Source: Gonatopus flavifemur
Lineage: Eukaryota > Arthropoda > Insecta > Hymenoptera > Dryinidae
Assembly (NCBI GenBank): GCA_018340375.1
Contig: JAFFJZ010000044.1
Span: 868,001-932,000, forward strand
Direction: 5' to 3'
DNA length: 64,000 nucleotides
Shown: positions 34,089 to 44,392 of the stretch, piece by piece
How the letters are laid out: every line of letters starts with the position of its first letter
Numbering within the stretch: the stretch's first letter is position 1
Translations under genes and position numbers: made by a program
The notes under the pieces: generated by a model
Database searches by the model: none
The model's input: the letters and a program-made list of their open reading frames with translations, nothing else
What the model was told of the DNA's origin: nothing

Positions 34089-35381
34089 CGAGGGTGGATT
34101 GATAAGTTTCCGGCCTGACCAAGAGATGGCGCCACTAGGCCCACCTTGAGGTGGCGTTCTATAGTACCATCCTTAGATAGCTTGTAGCTATAGTTTCAGT
34201 CCGATCGCCATGTTAGTTTAGTTTTGAGAGCACGCTGACCAAGACGCCTCTGTGTTTTTCGTAAAAATGGAAAAGCTGGAAAATCGTGCTGTCATCAAAT
34301 ACTTCTATTTGAAGGGGTTAACGCCGAAGGAAATTAAAGAAGAGATGGACTCAACACTGGGAACATCCTCTCCATCATATTCAACCGTTGAGCAGTGGGT
34401 TTCCGAGTTTAAAAAGGGTCGTGTGAGCACCTCTGATGAGCCTCGCTCAGGACGCCCCATTGAGGTCACAACCCCAGGTATGATCGAAAAAATCCATCAA
34501 ATAGTGCTGAAAGATCGCAGATTAAAAGTTCGTGAGATAGCTGAGACCTGTAAGATGTCATATGAACGTGTACAAAATATTTTGCACCAACATTTGTATA
34601 TGGAAAAGCTCTGTGCAAGATGGGTGCCGCGTTTGCTAACAGTCGACCAAAAATTGATTCGAAAGAACATTTCCACCGCCAATTTGGCGTTGTATAAGCG
34701 TAATCCAAGCGAATTTTTGCGTCGATTCGTAACCGTTGACGAAACTTGGGTCCACCACTACACTCCTGAAACCAAAGAACAGTCTAAACAGTGGATTGGA
34801 CCAGGGGAACCAACTCCAAAGAAGGCAAAAACAATTTTTTCGGCGAACAAGGTTATGGCTACTGTTTTTTGGGATGCGAGAGGTATTATATACATTGATT
34901 ACCTTGAAAAGGGTAAAACTATCACTGGTCAATACTACGCAGACTTATTGCAACGTTTGAGCCACGAAGTGAAAATTAAACGACCTCATCTGGCGAAGAA
35001 AAAAATCTTGTTTCATCACGATAACGCACCAGCGCACACGTCAATCGTTGCGATGGCTAAAATCAACGATCTGAAGTTTGAATTAATGCCGTACCCTCCC
35101 TACCCTCCAGACCTAGCCCCGAGTGACTATTATCTGTTTCCTAACCTCAAAAAATGGCTTGGCGGTAAGAGATTTGCGGACAATGAAGAAGTAATCGAAG
35201 CTGTAAATGGGTATTTTGAGGAGCTTGACGAATCAGTCCATAGAGATGGCATTACTAGACTAGAACACCGCTATGAGAAATGTATCAGCCTTGGAGGAGA
35301 TTATGTTGAGAAATAAAAAAAAAAAATTCTTGAAAACGTTGTTTTTCTTGGTCAGGCCGGAAACTTATCAATCCACCCTCG
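34089..35381 (+). mobile_element. Full-length mariner element in Helitron 2
   Basis: Perfect 36-bp terminal inverted repeats begin CGAGGGTGGATTGATAAGTT and include CCGGCCTGACCAAGA. TA is duplicated at 34087-34088 and 35382-35383. Removing 1293 bp plus one TA restores the Helitron 2 reading S-H-S-I-M-R-L-P-V, which aligns with Helitron 1. Perfect inverted ends together with an open transposase ORF indicate a young insertion. Confidence 0.97.
34267..35316 (+). CDS. Mariner transposase, apparently intact
   Basis: This 349-residue cut-and-paste transposase excises and inserts the element at TA. The start [15 protein letters not shown] is the usual mariner N terminus; an upstream GTG frame is not used. 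The N-terminal half is the double helix-turn-helix DNA-binding region ([14 protein letters not shown], then [20 protein letters not shown]). The linker motif is WVPRLL (family WVPHEL). The catalytic triad is DD34[19 protein letters not shown] and [10 protein letters not shown], with 34 residues between the second and third Asp. The family PYSPDLAPSD block reads YPPDLAPSD here, with Pro for Ser. The length is normal, there are no stops, and the 36-bp ends are perfect. It looks closest to irritans-type mariners, but the subfamily is not certain. It may still be active (inference). Confidence 0.96.
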   Translation: MEKLENRAVIKYFYLKGLTPKEIKEEMDSTLGTSSPSYSTVEQWVSEFKKGRVSTSDEPRSGRPIEVTTPGMIEKIHQIVLKDRRLKVREIAETCKMSYERVQNILHQHLYMEKLCARWVPRLLTVDQKLIRKNISTANLALYKRNPSEFLRRFVTVDETWVHHYTPETKEQSKQWIGPGEPTPKKAKTIFSANKVMATVFWDARGIIYIDYLEKGKTITGQYYADLLQRLSHEVKIKRPHLAKKKILFHHDNAPAHTSIVAMAKINDLKFELMPYPPYPPDLAPSDYYLFPNLKKWLGGKRFADNEEVIEAVNGYFEELDESVHRDGITRLEHRYEKCISLGGDYVEK

Positions 35382-35383
35382 TA

Positions 35384-37588
35384 TCATGAGATTGCCTGTT
35401 CATTTACCGAATCAACAAACTGTGGTCATTTCTAATAATGATGATGCAAATGAATTGAGAAATGCTCTTGAGAAAGTTACTATGTTGATTGACTACTTTT
35501 CACTAAATGTTCGTGATGAGGAGGCGAAGAAGTACCTCTATTCAGAGATTCCATGTCATTACGTATTCAAAAAAGTCAAGGAAGATGGACACAATGTATG
35601 GCGTTGGGAACGTCGTAAGAGTTGTTTTAATGTGATTGGACGTATGTATTCCGTTAGTCCGTCGCAGGTAGAATTATTTCACTTACGTTTATTGTTCTTA
35701 ACGGTTAGAGGAGCGAACAGTTTTGAAGATTTAAGAACTGTTGATGGAAAAATCTACCCAACATTTACTGCTACGTGCTTAATTTTAGGTCTGATTGCAG
35801 ATGACGAGGAACGGATTAGAACAATGCAACAAGGTGTACTCTGGATGATGCCACAACAACTTCCAAGATTATTTGTTAGGATTTTGATGCATTGTCAACC
35901 CCTGCACCCAGACCGGTTATGGAATAATTTCGAAGTATCTCTTTCAGAGGATTATATCAGGCGAATCGGTCCAATTCTTGGTCAGGAACAAGGATATTCA
36001 GAAATCTCAAGATTGTTGAATGCTGAAGGTTGGGATTTGTCCCGTTTCCCAACAATGGAACAAATGCCATTTGACGTTCAGAATGAGGATATCTGTTCGA
36101 CGGAACATATCCATGATGGAACCCGACAATACAACCAGTTGAATAGCCAACAAAGAGAAATTGTCGATGCTATTTTGGAATCAGTTGATCTTAAACTTAC
36201 AGATAATCACAGGATTAATTGTTTTTATATCGATGGACCAGGAGGATCTGCAAAAACATTCGTGTACACTACTTTGTATCGTTTGTTACAGGTTAGAGGA
36301 AAAAACGTATGTTGTATGGCATTCACTGGAATTGCTGCAACATTACTTCCTGATGGTAGAACAGTACATAAAACATTCGGTTTACCAGTCCCTATTTTCG
36401 CAGACCTGAGGAAAGTTTATATATTTATTTGGGACGAAGCACCAATGGCTCCTCGGTATTCATTAGACATCATAGACCAAACAATGGGTGGGAGCCAAAT
36501 CAACGAGAAGACAAATCAACGAAATCAGTGTTTGAAAAGAGAGAGTGTGACGTATCTCTCTTTTCAACCAACTTTTCGTTGATTTGGCCCCCATCCCAAA
36601 CAATGCGTATGTAATGAAAGTTAACTTACCTTTTGGAGGTAAAATTTTCATTTGAGGAGGTAATTCCAGGCAATTACTCCCTATAAAAGGACATGGAACT
36701 CGCACTGAAACGGTTAATCTTTCAATCAAGTTCAGCCCTTCATGGCCTCTGTTCAAACAATATGTTTTAATGGAAAATGGCGTGCTCTGCCGGAAGAACT
36801 AGAATTTGCTGAGTTTCTCCTGAAGGTGGGAAATGGTGATTTGAATCAACAAGATAATATTATTATTCCTGAACATTGTGTAGCTCTTCCTGATGCAGAT
36901 ATTGTTGTAGATGTTGATGTTGACTTAATTAATCAAAAACGATATGTCGAACTGAGTAGTCGTGCAATATTATCTGCTGGAAATATCGACGTGGAAGGAA
37001 TTAATAGAAAGGTTGTGGACTTATTGGATGTGAATACAAAGCGTATATGTCTTAGTGTGGACAATGTCTCAAACTATCATAATAGAGGGATTGGAGAAAC
37101 TATTCTTCCAGAATATTTGAATTCTCCATCTCCCCTGTCACTGGTTTCTCATGAAATACGTTTAAGACAGTATAGTGTGGTAATGCTTATAAGGAATCTC
37201 AGTATTCATGAAGGTCTTTGCAATGAGACTAGGTTGTTAGTATTGGAACTCACAAACAATTTATTACGTTGTAGAATTTTATTGGTGATAATACTGGACA
37301 AGTGGTTTTTCTGAACCAACTCACGCTTTATTCTGACAATGATTATCCTTTCACTTTTGCAAGACGGCAGTTCCCTATCAAGTTAGCGTTCGCCATGTCT
37401 ATCAATTAATCGCAAGGACAGACTTTCGAAAGAATCGGAGTGGATCTTCGGAAAGACGTCTTTAGTCATGGACAATTATATGTTGCTTTGTCACGAGTTC
37501 GATCATGGGATTCCTTCAAAATATATTTGGGTCACCAGAGAAATGCTTTGGAGATAAGAAATTATGTTTATAAAGAGTTGTTTTTGTG
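35384..37588 (+). pseudogene. Helitron 2 helicase region
   Basis: The segment resumes at LPVHLPNQQTVVIS, runs through HYVFKKVKEDGHNVWRWE and MYSVSPSQVELFHLRLLFL, and enters the Pif1-like helicase with GPGGSAKTFVY. This Walker A has Ala where Helitron 1 has Gly. MAFTGIAATLLPDG and FIWDEAP follow, then a 111-bp insertion at 36487-36597. Downstream there are stops near 36613 and 36654, the frame 36742-37314 (NIIIPEHCVALPDAD, ILPEYLNSPSP), a frameshift near 37310, and a stop replacing the Lys of the NKSQGQTF motif at about 37409. LYVALSRVRSW ends the domain. Clearly dead. Confidence 0.9.
36487..36597. mobile_element. 111-bp miniature element with 8-bp TSD
   Basis: AAACAATG is duplicated at 36479-36486 and 36598-36605; the identity extends to CCAAACAATG. 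The ends GGTGGGAGCCAAATCAACG and, inverted, GGATGGGGGCCAAATCAACG form the terminal repeats. Deletion restores the helicase reading between QTM and the next segment. An 8-bp TSD suggests a hAT-driven element; 9-10 bp would suggest a Mutator type. Confidence 0.85.
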
Positions 37589-38868
37589 AATGTTTCTTGT
37601 TCTTTCTGTTTCAGCATTACTCATTTATTCATGAATCATGTATCAAACTCCATGATGAGGAGAAATGGATAGCTGACTGTGACTGGAGATGCGTTTGTCT
37701 CTCCTCTCAGAGAAATTGAGAATCAAATTCTATTTGCACATAATAATTTTCAATTCATTTATTACTGATTTATTGTGGATTTTCGGAATTTTTTCATGAT
37801 ACATATGAATTTCTCTGCACAAATGAATGCAAAAAATAATTTTTGTGACAGATTACTCACACGTTATTATTCATGTATCCTCATAGATAGCATAAATTAC
37901 CTTCCCTGTCTCTGCATAACAACTTGTCGCTGAAAATCTTCAAAACATTTATGAAACGTGTTGGCCAGGTTCGAAGAATACATTGCGTTCCTTGGGGAAT
38001 TATATCATATTATATTATATCATATTATATTATATGTATATCGGGAAATTTTTCATTTGAATTCAAGTGATAATTGTGTATGTTTGAGTGTACAACACGA
38101 ATCTTATGAGAATGAATTTTTATAACATATTATGAAATTTGAAACTACTCTTTTGACATATCACCATTTACATCCTTTCCATCAGATTTACTACACAGCA
38201 CGTAATATCCCTCCAATATTGTCGAAATATATATCAATTCCATTTCAATAATACAAATCACAATACACTATTGAAACAATATACTAAGATGACGACAGAA
38301 CATTACAAACTCAGAAAAATATTCTAATTTCACAGATCACGAGTTGACATTTGACTAAGTATGTTTTAGAATCATAAGAATATTACATATTGCAAAAATT
38401 CTTCCTGATATCTTTTGTCGGTTCACAACAACAATTCTTATTCCAAAGTTATAATAATGATACTGATAATAGGTTTTAACGACAATTTACGAAAATCATA
38501 TTCAATGGATAGATAAAGGAATTTCCAAGGATAAACAAATTGATTATTCAATTGAATTAGAATCAATGAATTTCGTGAACACTGATGTGTTCCCAATTAC
38601 AATGATATGAATTTCTGCACTAGCTCTTTTTTAAAGAGATCTAGGAGTTTAGCGCTCGTGAATTTGACCAATTGTCAGGATTTGTTGGTTGCATTTTTGG
38701 TGTTTTTTTTCTACATTACAATCGAGTCTCAATGATTTCAGTGTTCAAGAAATTCATTGATTCTAATTCAATTGAATAATCAATTTGTTTATCCTTGGAA
38801 ATTCCTTCATCTATCCATTGAATATGATTTTCGTATATTGTCGTTGAAACCTATTCTCAGTATCATTA

Positions 38869-39112
38869 CACTGAGAGAAAAAAAATCTCAAACCAAGAAA
38901 AGATTGGATTGACCGAGTCCAATCCGATATTTTCTCGAATCAAGAAAACTTTCCTCAAATGAAGAAAACATTCCCTTAGTTTGGAGCTATACAACGTGGT
39001 GTGGAAAAAATTTTCTTACCCCAAGCACGTATTTCATTGAGATAAGAAAAAAATTCATATTCTCAGACCAAGAAAATATGTTCTTAGGATTAAGCTAATT
39101 TTTCTCTCAGTG
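38869..39112. mobile_element. 244-bp CACTGAGAG miniature element C
   Basis: It begins CACTGAGAGAAAAAAAATCTC-like sequence and ends with its inverted copy CTCTCAGTG. TA is duplicated at 38867-38868 and 39113-39114. The left arm of P shows the uninterrupted sequence near 38455, which proves the insertion. The inside reiterates AAGAAAA / TTTTCTT words. Same family type as 52214-52469. Confidence 0.9.
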
Positions 39113-39338
39113 TATTATAACTTGGAAATGAGAAGTGTTGTTGTGAACCGACAAAAGATATCAGGAAGAATTTTCCAGTATGTAATATCCTTATGATTCT
39201 AAAACATACTTAGTCAAATGTCAACTCTTGATCTGTGAAATTAGAATATTTCTCTTAGTTTGTAATGTTCTGTCGTCATCTTGGTATATTGTTTCAATAG
39301 TGTATTGTGATTTGTATTATTGAAATGGAATTGATATA

Positions 39339-41189
39339 CAGGGTGATTCAAAATTCCCGCACTCTTTTTTGTGAGTAGATTCCTGATGGAATTCTAAGAC
39401 GATTTGTCCTTTTGCACAATGCTCTCCGACGCATAATTCCCGAGATATAATTAATTGAAGTTGACTAATTATGAGGTGGATCCATCGGTCATTCAGGAAC
39501 GTCATAACAGAACAAGAGAGGAAGGTGCTCGCAGAGGGCGCTCATACGATCAGCTGATCGTTATAATCGATACGATTTACCAACATACAAATTGGTAAAT
39601 TTTCTATGTAGAACGATTGAATTCGTCGACACTGTGGAAAAATTGATTATTGTCATGAATTGTTATCACGATATGATGTAGGTGAAAGTTGTAATTTCAG
39701 TAATGATTTTTATTACGCAGATGAATGTAAAATAGTGTTATTTCGTAGGGATAAGGATTCAAGTGGGAGGAGAAGTATACTACTCGTTTTCAATCAGAAT
39801 TTTCATAAAAAAAAGAAAACATGAGAATTTTCATCCATCCGATACTCAATTTGAACGGTTCGATTAGTAGGTTTAACACAAGAGATTGGATTCCGAATCC
39901 TGTATTCTGATTGGTCGAGAATCAATGTATGTTAGATCAATCCTCGGCCGTTTCAAATGATTCTTCTGAAGAATGTGTTTTCGACTTATCCCAACCACAA
40001 CATTGAACAATGATGAATTTATTCGAATTCACCCTTTTTACATCATTCGATGATTATAAAGGGTTTATCGAACGTCAATAACTTACTTGAGATCACTCAA
40101 GATCATTCATGTTTAAATCAAAATCTAATTCAAATTGTGTGCAAGTTCGAGCGCGTTTCTACGTTTAGAAAATGTATTCGTCCTAAAAAGGACGAATTTG
40201 GTTAATCTTCAAAGACAATTCTTTTTCCATTTGAAATAACAATATGCCCTTTGAAGTCATATGTGCCTCAAATGAAACTGTTCCGAGCTGTCACCTGATT
40301 GGTTGATTCGTATCACGAAAGGTTGATTTAAGCTAAACAAACCGTATGTGATTACAATGTCAATCAAGTGCAATGATTGGGTCGTATACGATGTCACACC
40401 TTGTATTTTCGTCAAAATTGATGGATTCTGCAAGTTGAAGTAAGTTATTAACGTTCGATAAACCCTTTATAATCATCGAATGATGTAAAAAGGGTGAATT
40501 CGAATAAATTCATCATTGTTCAATGTTGTGGTTGGGATAAGTCGAAAACACATTCTTCAGAAGAATCATTTGAAACGGCTGAGGATTGATCTAACATACA
40601 TTGATTCTCGACCAATCAGAATACAGGATTCGGAATCCAATCTCTTGTGTTAAACTGACTGATCAAACCGTTCAAATTGGGTATCGGATGAATGAAAATT
40701 CTCATGTTTTCTCTTTTCCATGAAAATTCTGATTGAAAACGAGTAGTTATACTTTTTTCTCCCACTTGAATCCCTATCCCTACGGAATAACACTATTTTA
40801 CATTTGTCTGCGTAATAAAAATCATTACTGAAATTACAACTTTCACCTACATCATATCGTGATAACAATTCATGACAATAATCAATTTTTCCACAGTGTC
40901 GACGAATTCAATCGTTCTACATAGAAAATTTACCAATTTGTATGTTGGTAAATCGTATCGATTATACCGATCAGCTGATCGTATGAGCGCCCTCTGCAAG
41001 CACCTTCCTCTCTTGTTTTGTTATGACGCTCCTGAATGACCGATGGATCCACCTCATAATTAGTCAACTTTGATTAATTATATCTCGGAAATTATGCGTC
41101 GGAGAACATTGTGCAAAAGGACAAATTGTTTTAGAATTTCATCAGGAATCTACTCACAAAAAAGAGTGCGGGAATTTTGAATCACCCTG
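39339..41189. mobile_element. 1.85-kb long-inverted-repeat element B
   Basis: It begins CAGGGTGATTCAAAATTCCC and ends with its inverted copy, flanked by TATA at 39335-39338 and 41190-41193. The left arm of P at about 38225 keeps the empty site (TATATAT). The arms of about 750 bp, 39339-40092 and 40437-41189, are nearly identical around a loop of about 345 bp. The 63-73 residue frames in the arms are not convincing genes. Confidence 0.9.
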
Positions 41190-41564
41190 TATATTCCGAC
41201 AATGTTGGAGGGATATTACGTGCTGTGTAGTGGATCTAATGGAAGGGATGTAAATGGTTATATGTCAAAAGAGTACTTTCAAATTTCATAATATGTTATA
41301 AAAATTTATTCTGATAAGGTTCGTGTTGTGCACTGGAGCATACACAATCATCACTTGAATTCAAATAAAAAATTCCCCAATATATATATAATATAATATA
41401 ATATAATATAATTCCCCAAGGAAGGCAATGTATTCTTCGAACCTGGCCAACACGTTTTATAAATGTTTTAAAGATTTTCAGCGACAAGTTGTTATGCAGA
41501 GACAGGGATGGTGATTTATGCTATTGATGAGAATGCATGAATAATAATCTGTGAGTAATCTGTA

Positions 41565-42452
41565 GATTTTTGTAACTGAGGACTATCTATGTTATTTCCA
41601 AAAACAGTGTCAAAATTTCACGAACATTGAGTTCATTTTCATATTATATTGAGTTCATGTTTTTGAAGTTAATCCATTGCAATGATCTAAGAAAACTTGA
41701 GCATTAGGAAATGAGAGAGAGAGGATAAAGTCGAATTCTACGTAAACTTGTTTCACTTTCTATTCCCCCGTAACTTCTGCAGGAAATCCCTTGACGTTTA
41801 AAGGTTGAAATCTTATAGTTCCATTCGTTGGCCTGCAGAAATGATTGGGAAATGCAAAGTGTTCGACAACGCACAATCTCAGGCATGTAGTATATTAGTA
41901 TTAACCTGAAATTTCTACTCATAACCGTCCTTCCTGCAAACAGTTTGTGCAAAATTGGACTTCCTTGTCTCCCCTATTTCTGGATGCTTGGGGCCCCTGA
42001 ACCCATCATTATTCAATTGTACTGTAACAAGAAAAAAATGAAGCATTTCATCATTCAAAAATTCTGCAACATCATTATTGTCGAGAGGAAAGATTCAGAC
42101 CTCGGTCAGAAATGCGTTTCTACCACTTCTTCTATGTGAATCTCAACAAAATAACTTTGAATAACTTTTCGTCATTCTACTAGATATGATGAACTTTCGC
42201 GGAAAACCGGTCACGCGCGGGCGACGCGCGCGCCGAAGGCGGCTAGTCTAGTAAGAGGAATCGATTGATCAATTAATCAATTGATTCTCTGTATTCTGAC
42301 ATATATTGTTTGTTTATATTATGAAAATGTGTAAAGGAACGATGGAACGTTGGATCGATATATTGAATCGATTGCGAAGCACATAATCATTGATTTAACT
42401 TGGAACTGAGTCTCTAATATATTTTCCGTTGAAAAATATCAAGAGAGATTAT
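41565..42452. other. Unassigned region
   Basis: No gene is recognised. A short GC-rich patch (GTCACGCGCGGGCGACGCGC) lies at 42209-42230 in otherwise AT-rich sequence. Confidence 0.3.
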
Positions 42453-42822
42453 TTAAATATGCAAGAAAAACTTGATTAGAATCGTAAATTCGGTTGCGAT
42501 CGCGTTCTTGTTACCCTGGAGCGAGAGTAACATCAGATATAGCGCCGTTTGTTGCTGGCTCTGCTGCGTGACGTAATCGTAATGGCTTCTGTCCAAGGTC
42601 CTGTAGTGGTTGCGTGGAATTGAAAAGTCCGTGGATGGTTGAGTTCTACGTTCCGGTAGTCTCATCCGTTCTTCGTTGACTTCCGTAGAAATTCAAAATG
42701 GCCAAAAAGATGACTGCCATCTGCCGTTGAGAATGTTGTCCCAGCGTGACGTTCTTGCCCGGTTGTTCATGATTTCTAGTGTTTTCCAAATAATGATGGT
42801 GTACGTGAAGGAAGACGGTTAA
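42453..42822 (-). CDS. Small ORF(s) downstream of the capsid-like ORF, unknown
   Basis: On the minus strand a Met at about 42770 opens a short frame (MNNRARTSRWDNILNG) that soon stops. A 70-residue frame follows (42453-42665; MRLPERRTQPSTDFSIPRNH, YDYVTQQSQQQTALYLMLL). Composition is like the ORF upstream and unlike the AT-rich flanks, so they may belong to the same unit. No family is recognised. Confidence 0.25.
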
Positions 42823-43416
42823 TCATTCAGCGGTAGCAGCAGGATCAGTGGAGCACACAGAACAAACATGGTTGGTGGTTTGGTTTGGTTCTGGTTCGGG
42901 TTCGCTCTGGCCCCCGCTCCCCCCTTGAGGCACGGCGGAGACAGACAGTTTATGTTCATGTATCGACGCGAACTCCTCAGGCTGTAGACGCACAGTTACC
43001 CGCGAGACGAACTTTAAAGAGGAGGTGGTGTCGATCGGAGCCTGCTTGAGGCACTGGACGCGAACGAGTGGGTACGATGTATTTGTACCTAGCGCGAACG
43101 GCACGGAGAGGCGTGGCTTTACTTTCACTTTAACGGGGTTAACCCACACCACCTTCGGTCCGCTTGTAGCGACCGGTTGTGTGTTACTCGTCGGGCCAAA
43201 CACGTCAATGATGGCACAGGTCGCATATTGCTGGTAAGCAACGATTTCCACCTCCACCCCCACAAGCTGGAACGCGCGATCCGATGGAATGATACTCAAT
43301 TCGAGAGTGTATGTGAACTGTTGAGCTGGTAGAACTATACCACCCCACCAATCATGGATTATATCTAGTCGCAGTCCACGAGGTCGACGTGGTCTTGATC
43401 TCCTCCTACGAGTCAT
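42823..43416 (-). CDS. Arginine-rich-start protein, possible single-jelly-roll capsid (197 residues)
   Basis: I do not recognise the family. The start MTRRRRSRPRRPRG is strongly basic. The middle (residues about 30-155) is a series of alternating hydrophobic strands (TYTLELSIIP, VGVEVEIVAYQQY, VKVKVKPRLSVPF, LVRVQCLKQ, FVSRVTVRLQPEEF). The tail is Gly/Glu/Pro-rich with CSVCSTD. A basic arm followed by a beta-rich domain of this size is the layout of capsid proteins of small icosahedral RNA viruses, so an endogenous viral copy is one hypothesis. A gag-like or novel protein is another. The frame has no stops although the neighbourhood is decayed, and it is visibly GC-richer than its flanks. Upstream on the same strand lie an R1-like 5' box (43505-43531) and a gypsy LTR with primer-binding site. 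No splice signal was identified. Confidence 0.5.
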   Translation of the reverse strand: MTRRRRSRPRRPRGLRLDIIHDWWGGIVLPAQQFTYTLELSIIPSDRAFQLVGVEVEIVAYQQYATCAIIDVFGPTSNTQPVATSGPKVVWVNPVKVKVKPRLSVPFALGTNTSYPLVRVQCLKQAPIDTTSSLKFVSRVTVRLQPEEFASIHEHKLSVSAVPQGGSGGQSEPEPEPNQTTNHVCSVCSTDPAATAE

Positions 43417-43504
43417 CCTATAAAGTTACTGTAACATACAAAAACATAGCACACAAATGCCTTAACCGTCACACTGATTGAAAACAGGACTTGGTACTTG
43501 GCGG

Positions 43505-43531
43505 CCGGCCGAGCCCCCACACCACGTCAAG
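43505..43531 (-). other. Box shared with the LINE 5' end
   Basis: On the minus strand this reads CACCTTGACGTGGTGTGGGGGCT, matching the first bases of the LINE at about 55417-55440 (CACCTTGTCGCGGTGTGGGGGCT) at all but two positions. It precedes the capsid-like ORF by about 90 bp on the same strand. Confidence 0.65.
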
Positions 43532-43997
43532 GTGTACAAACATTTTGTGGGGGATAATGTGTGTGCTTTATTAAATACATTATCCTTATTCACTCAAGTT
43601 CTTACACCCATCATACTGCTTGACTGACCGACAGACCTAGAGTGGTAGATGTTGAACATACTATCCCTGGCACGTCTTACAACAAGTCCATCCTCCTGAA
43701 TCCATGAATGTCGTCCAAGGCACAATCCACACCATCCAAGAATTGCCAGTGTATATTAAGGTGAAGAGTTAGCTGCCGGGATAATCCACGCGCTTCCCCC
43801 TTGGACAGATGTTATGCCAGTTTGGAAATCCCACTAAATCCCTTGGTTCACCACAGTGGTGAATCTCGGACCAATTTGACTATTGACGCTTGGATAATCC
43901 TCGAATTCAATGTTCATTCGCCATTCACTGTTACACTGGTTACACCTGGATTGACACTGTTCGTTTCGTATTCTGATGAGCACAATCCCGTAAGAGG

Positions 43998-44016
43998 AAT
44001 CACGTCGGGGTCACCA
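43998..44016 (-). promoter_or_regulatory. Primer-binding site of a gypsy-type element
   Basis: Two bases after the LTR end, the minus strand reads TGGTGACCCCGACGTG. TGG pairs with the CCA end of a tRNA primer, and the rest would pair with an acceptor-T-arm 3' end. I did not assign the tRNA. The position directly 3' of the LTR is as expected. Confidence 0.7.
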
Positions 44017-44018
44017 AT

Positions 44019-44392
44019 TGTGGGATGATGGCGCGTATTTCAAATAGATTTTGCCATAAAGATAATATACGAGATCACTCGTATGAAAGGATATCCACAA
44101 TTCTATCCAGGATCGGGTTTCATTCAGAATAGTTACAATTGCACGTTATTACGTTTATTTGCACAACAAAAGGAAATGTAAGTTCGCCGCCAGATGAATA
44201 CCGAAATCCAGATATAACACGTTTTACTCATAACGTCGAAGAAAGCGAGGATGACGCGCGTCTTGACCGAGGTGAATCCCGAAGGTGTTCACCAGACGGG
44301 ATCTTGTACAATAATGCTAGAAGACCGTTGGTCCTTCTTTCCTCTTCTCCTACAGTAACGACCACGCATGCGGGGCTGCGTCATCCCCCACA
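44019..44392 (-). mobile_element. Complete 374-bp gypsy LTR
   Basis: On the minus strand it begins TGTGGGGGATGACGCAGCC and ends GCCATCATCCCACA (TG...CA), followed by a primer-binding site. Its first 80 bp match the 3' LTR remnant at 4656-4735, so it belongs to the same family as the gypsy at 5-16 kb. The internal region should run to the left; only leader-like DNA to about 43790 follows, with no gag. It is therefore a truncated 5' end or a recombined remnant. Confidence 0.75.

Larger units (their letters stand above)
37848..41564. mobile_element. 3.7-kb palindromic (foldback) element P
   Basis: The outer words GACAGATTACTCACA (37846 on) and the inverted GTGAGTAATCTGT (41551-41563) begin two matching arms. 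Paired marks are GTGTTGGCCAGGTTCGAAGA at 37967 with its complement near 41430, TACTACACAGCACGTAATAT at 38190 with 41212, and CTTCCTGATATCTTTTGTCG at 38402 with 39153. The arms close near 38600 and 38740 around a loop of about 140 bp. The right arm is lengthened by element C (38869-39112) and element B (39339-41189). Removing both leaves two arms of about 0.75 kb. No coding capacity is seen. Confidence 0.85.

Noticed and set aside
38869..39112. CACTA-superfamily element because of the CACTGAG ends
   Set aside because: CACTA elements begin CACTA or CACTG but make 2-3-bp TSDs of any sequence and have long subterminal repeats; here the targets are TA at both copies and the size is miniature, so a Tc1/mariner-type origin is simpler.
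40650..40868. ORF in the arm of element B and related frames
   Set aside because: It lies within a long inverted repeat; length and composition are as expected by chance.
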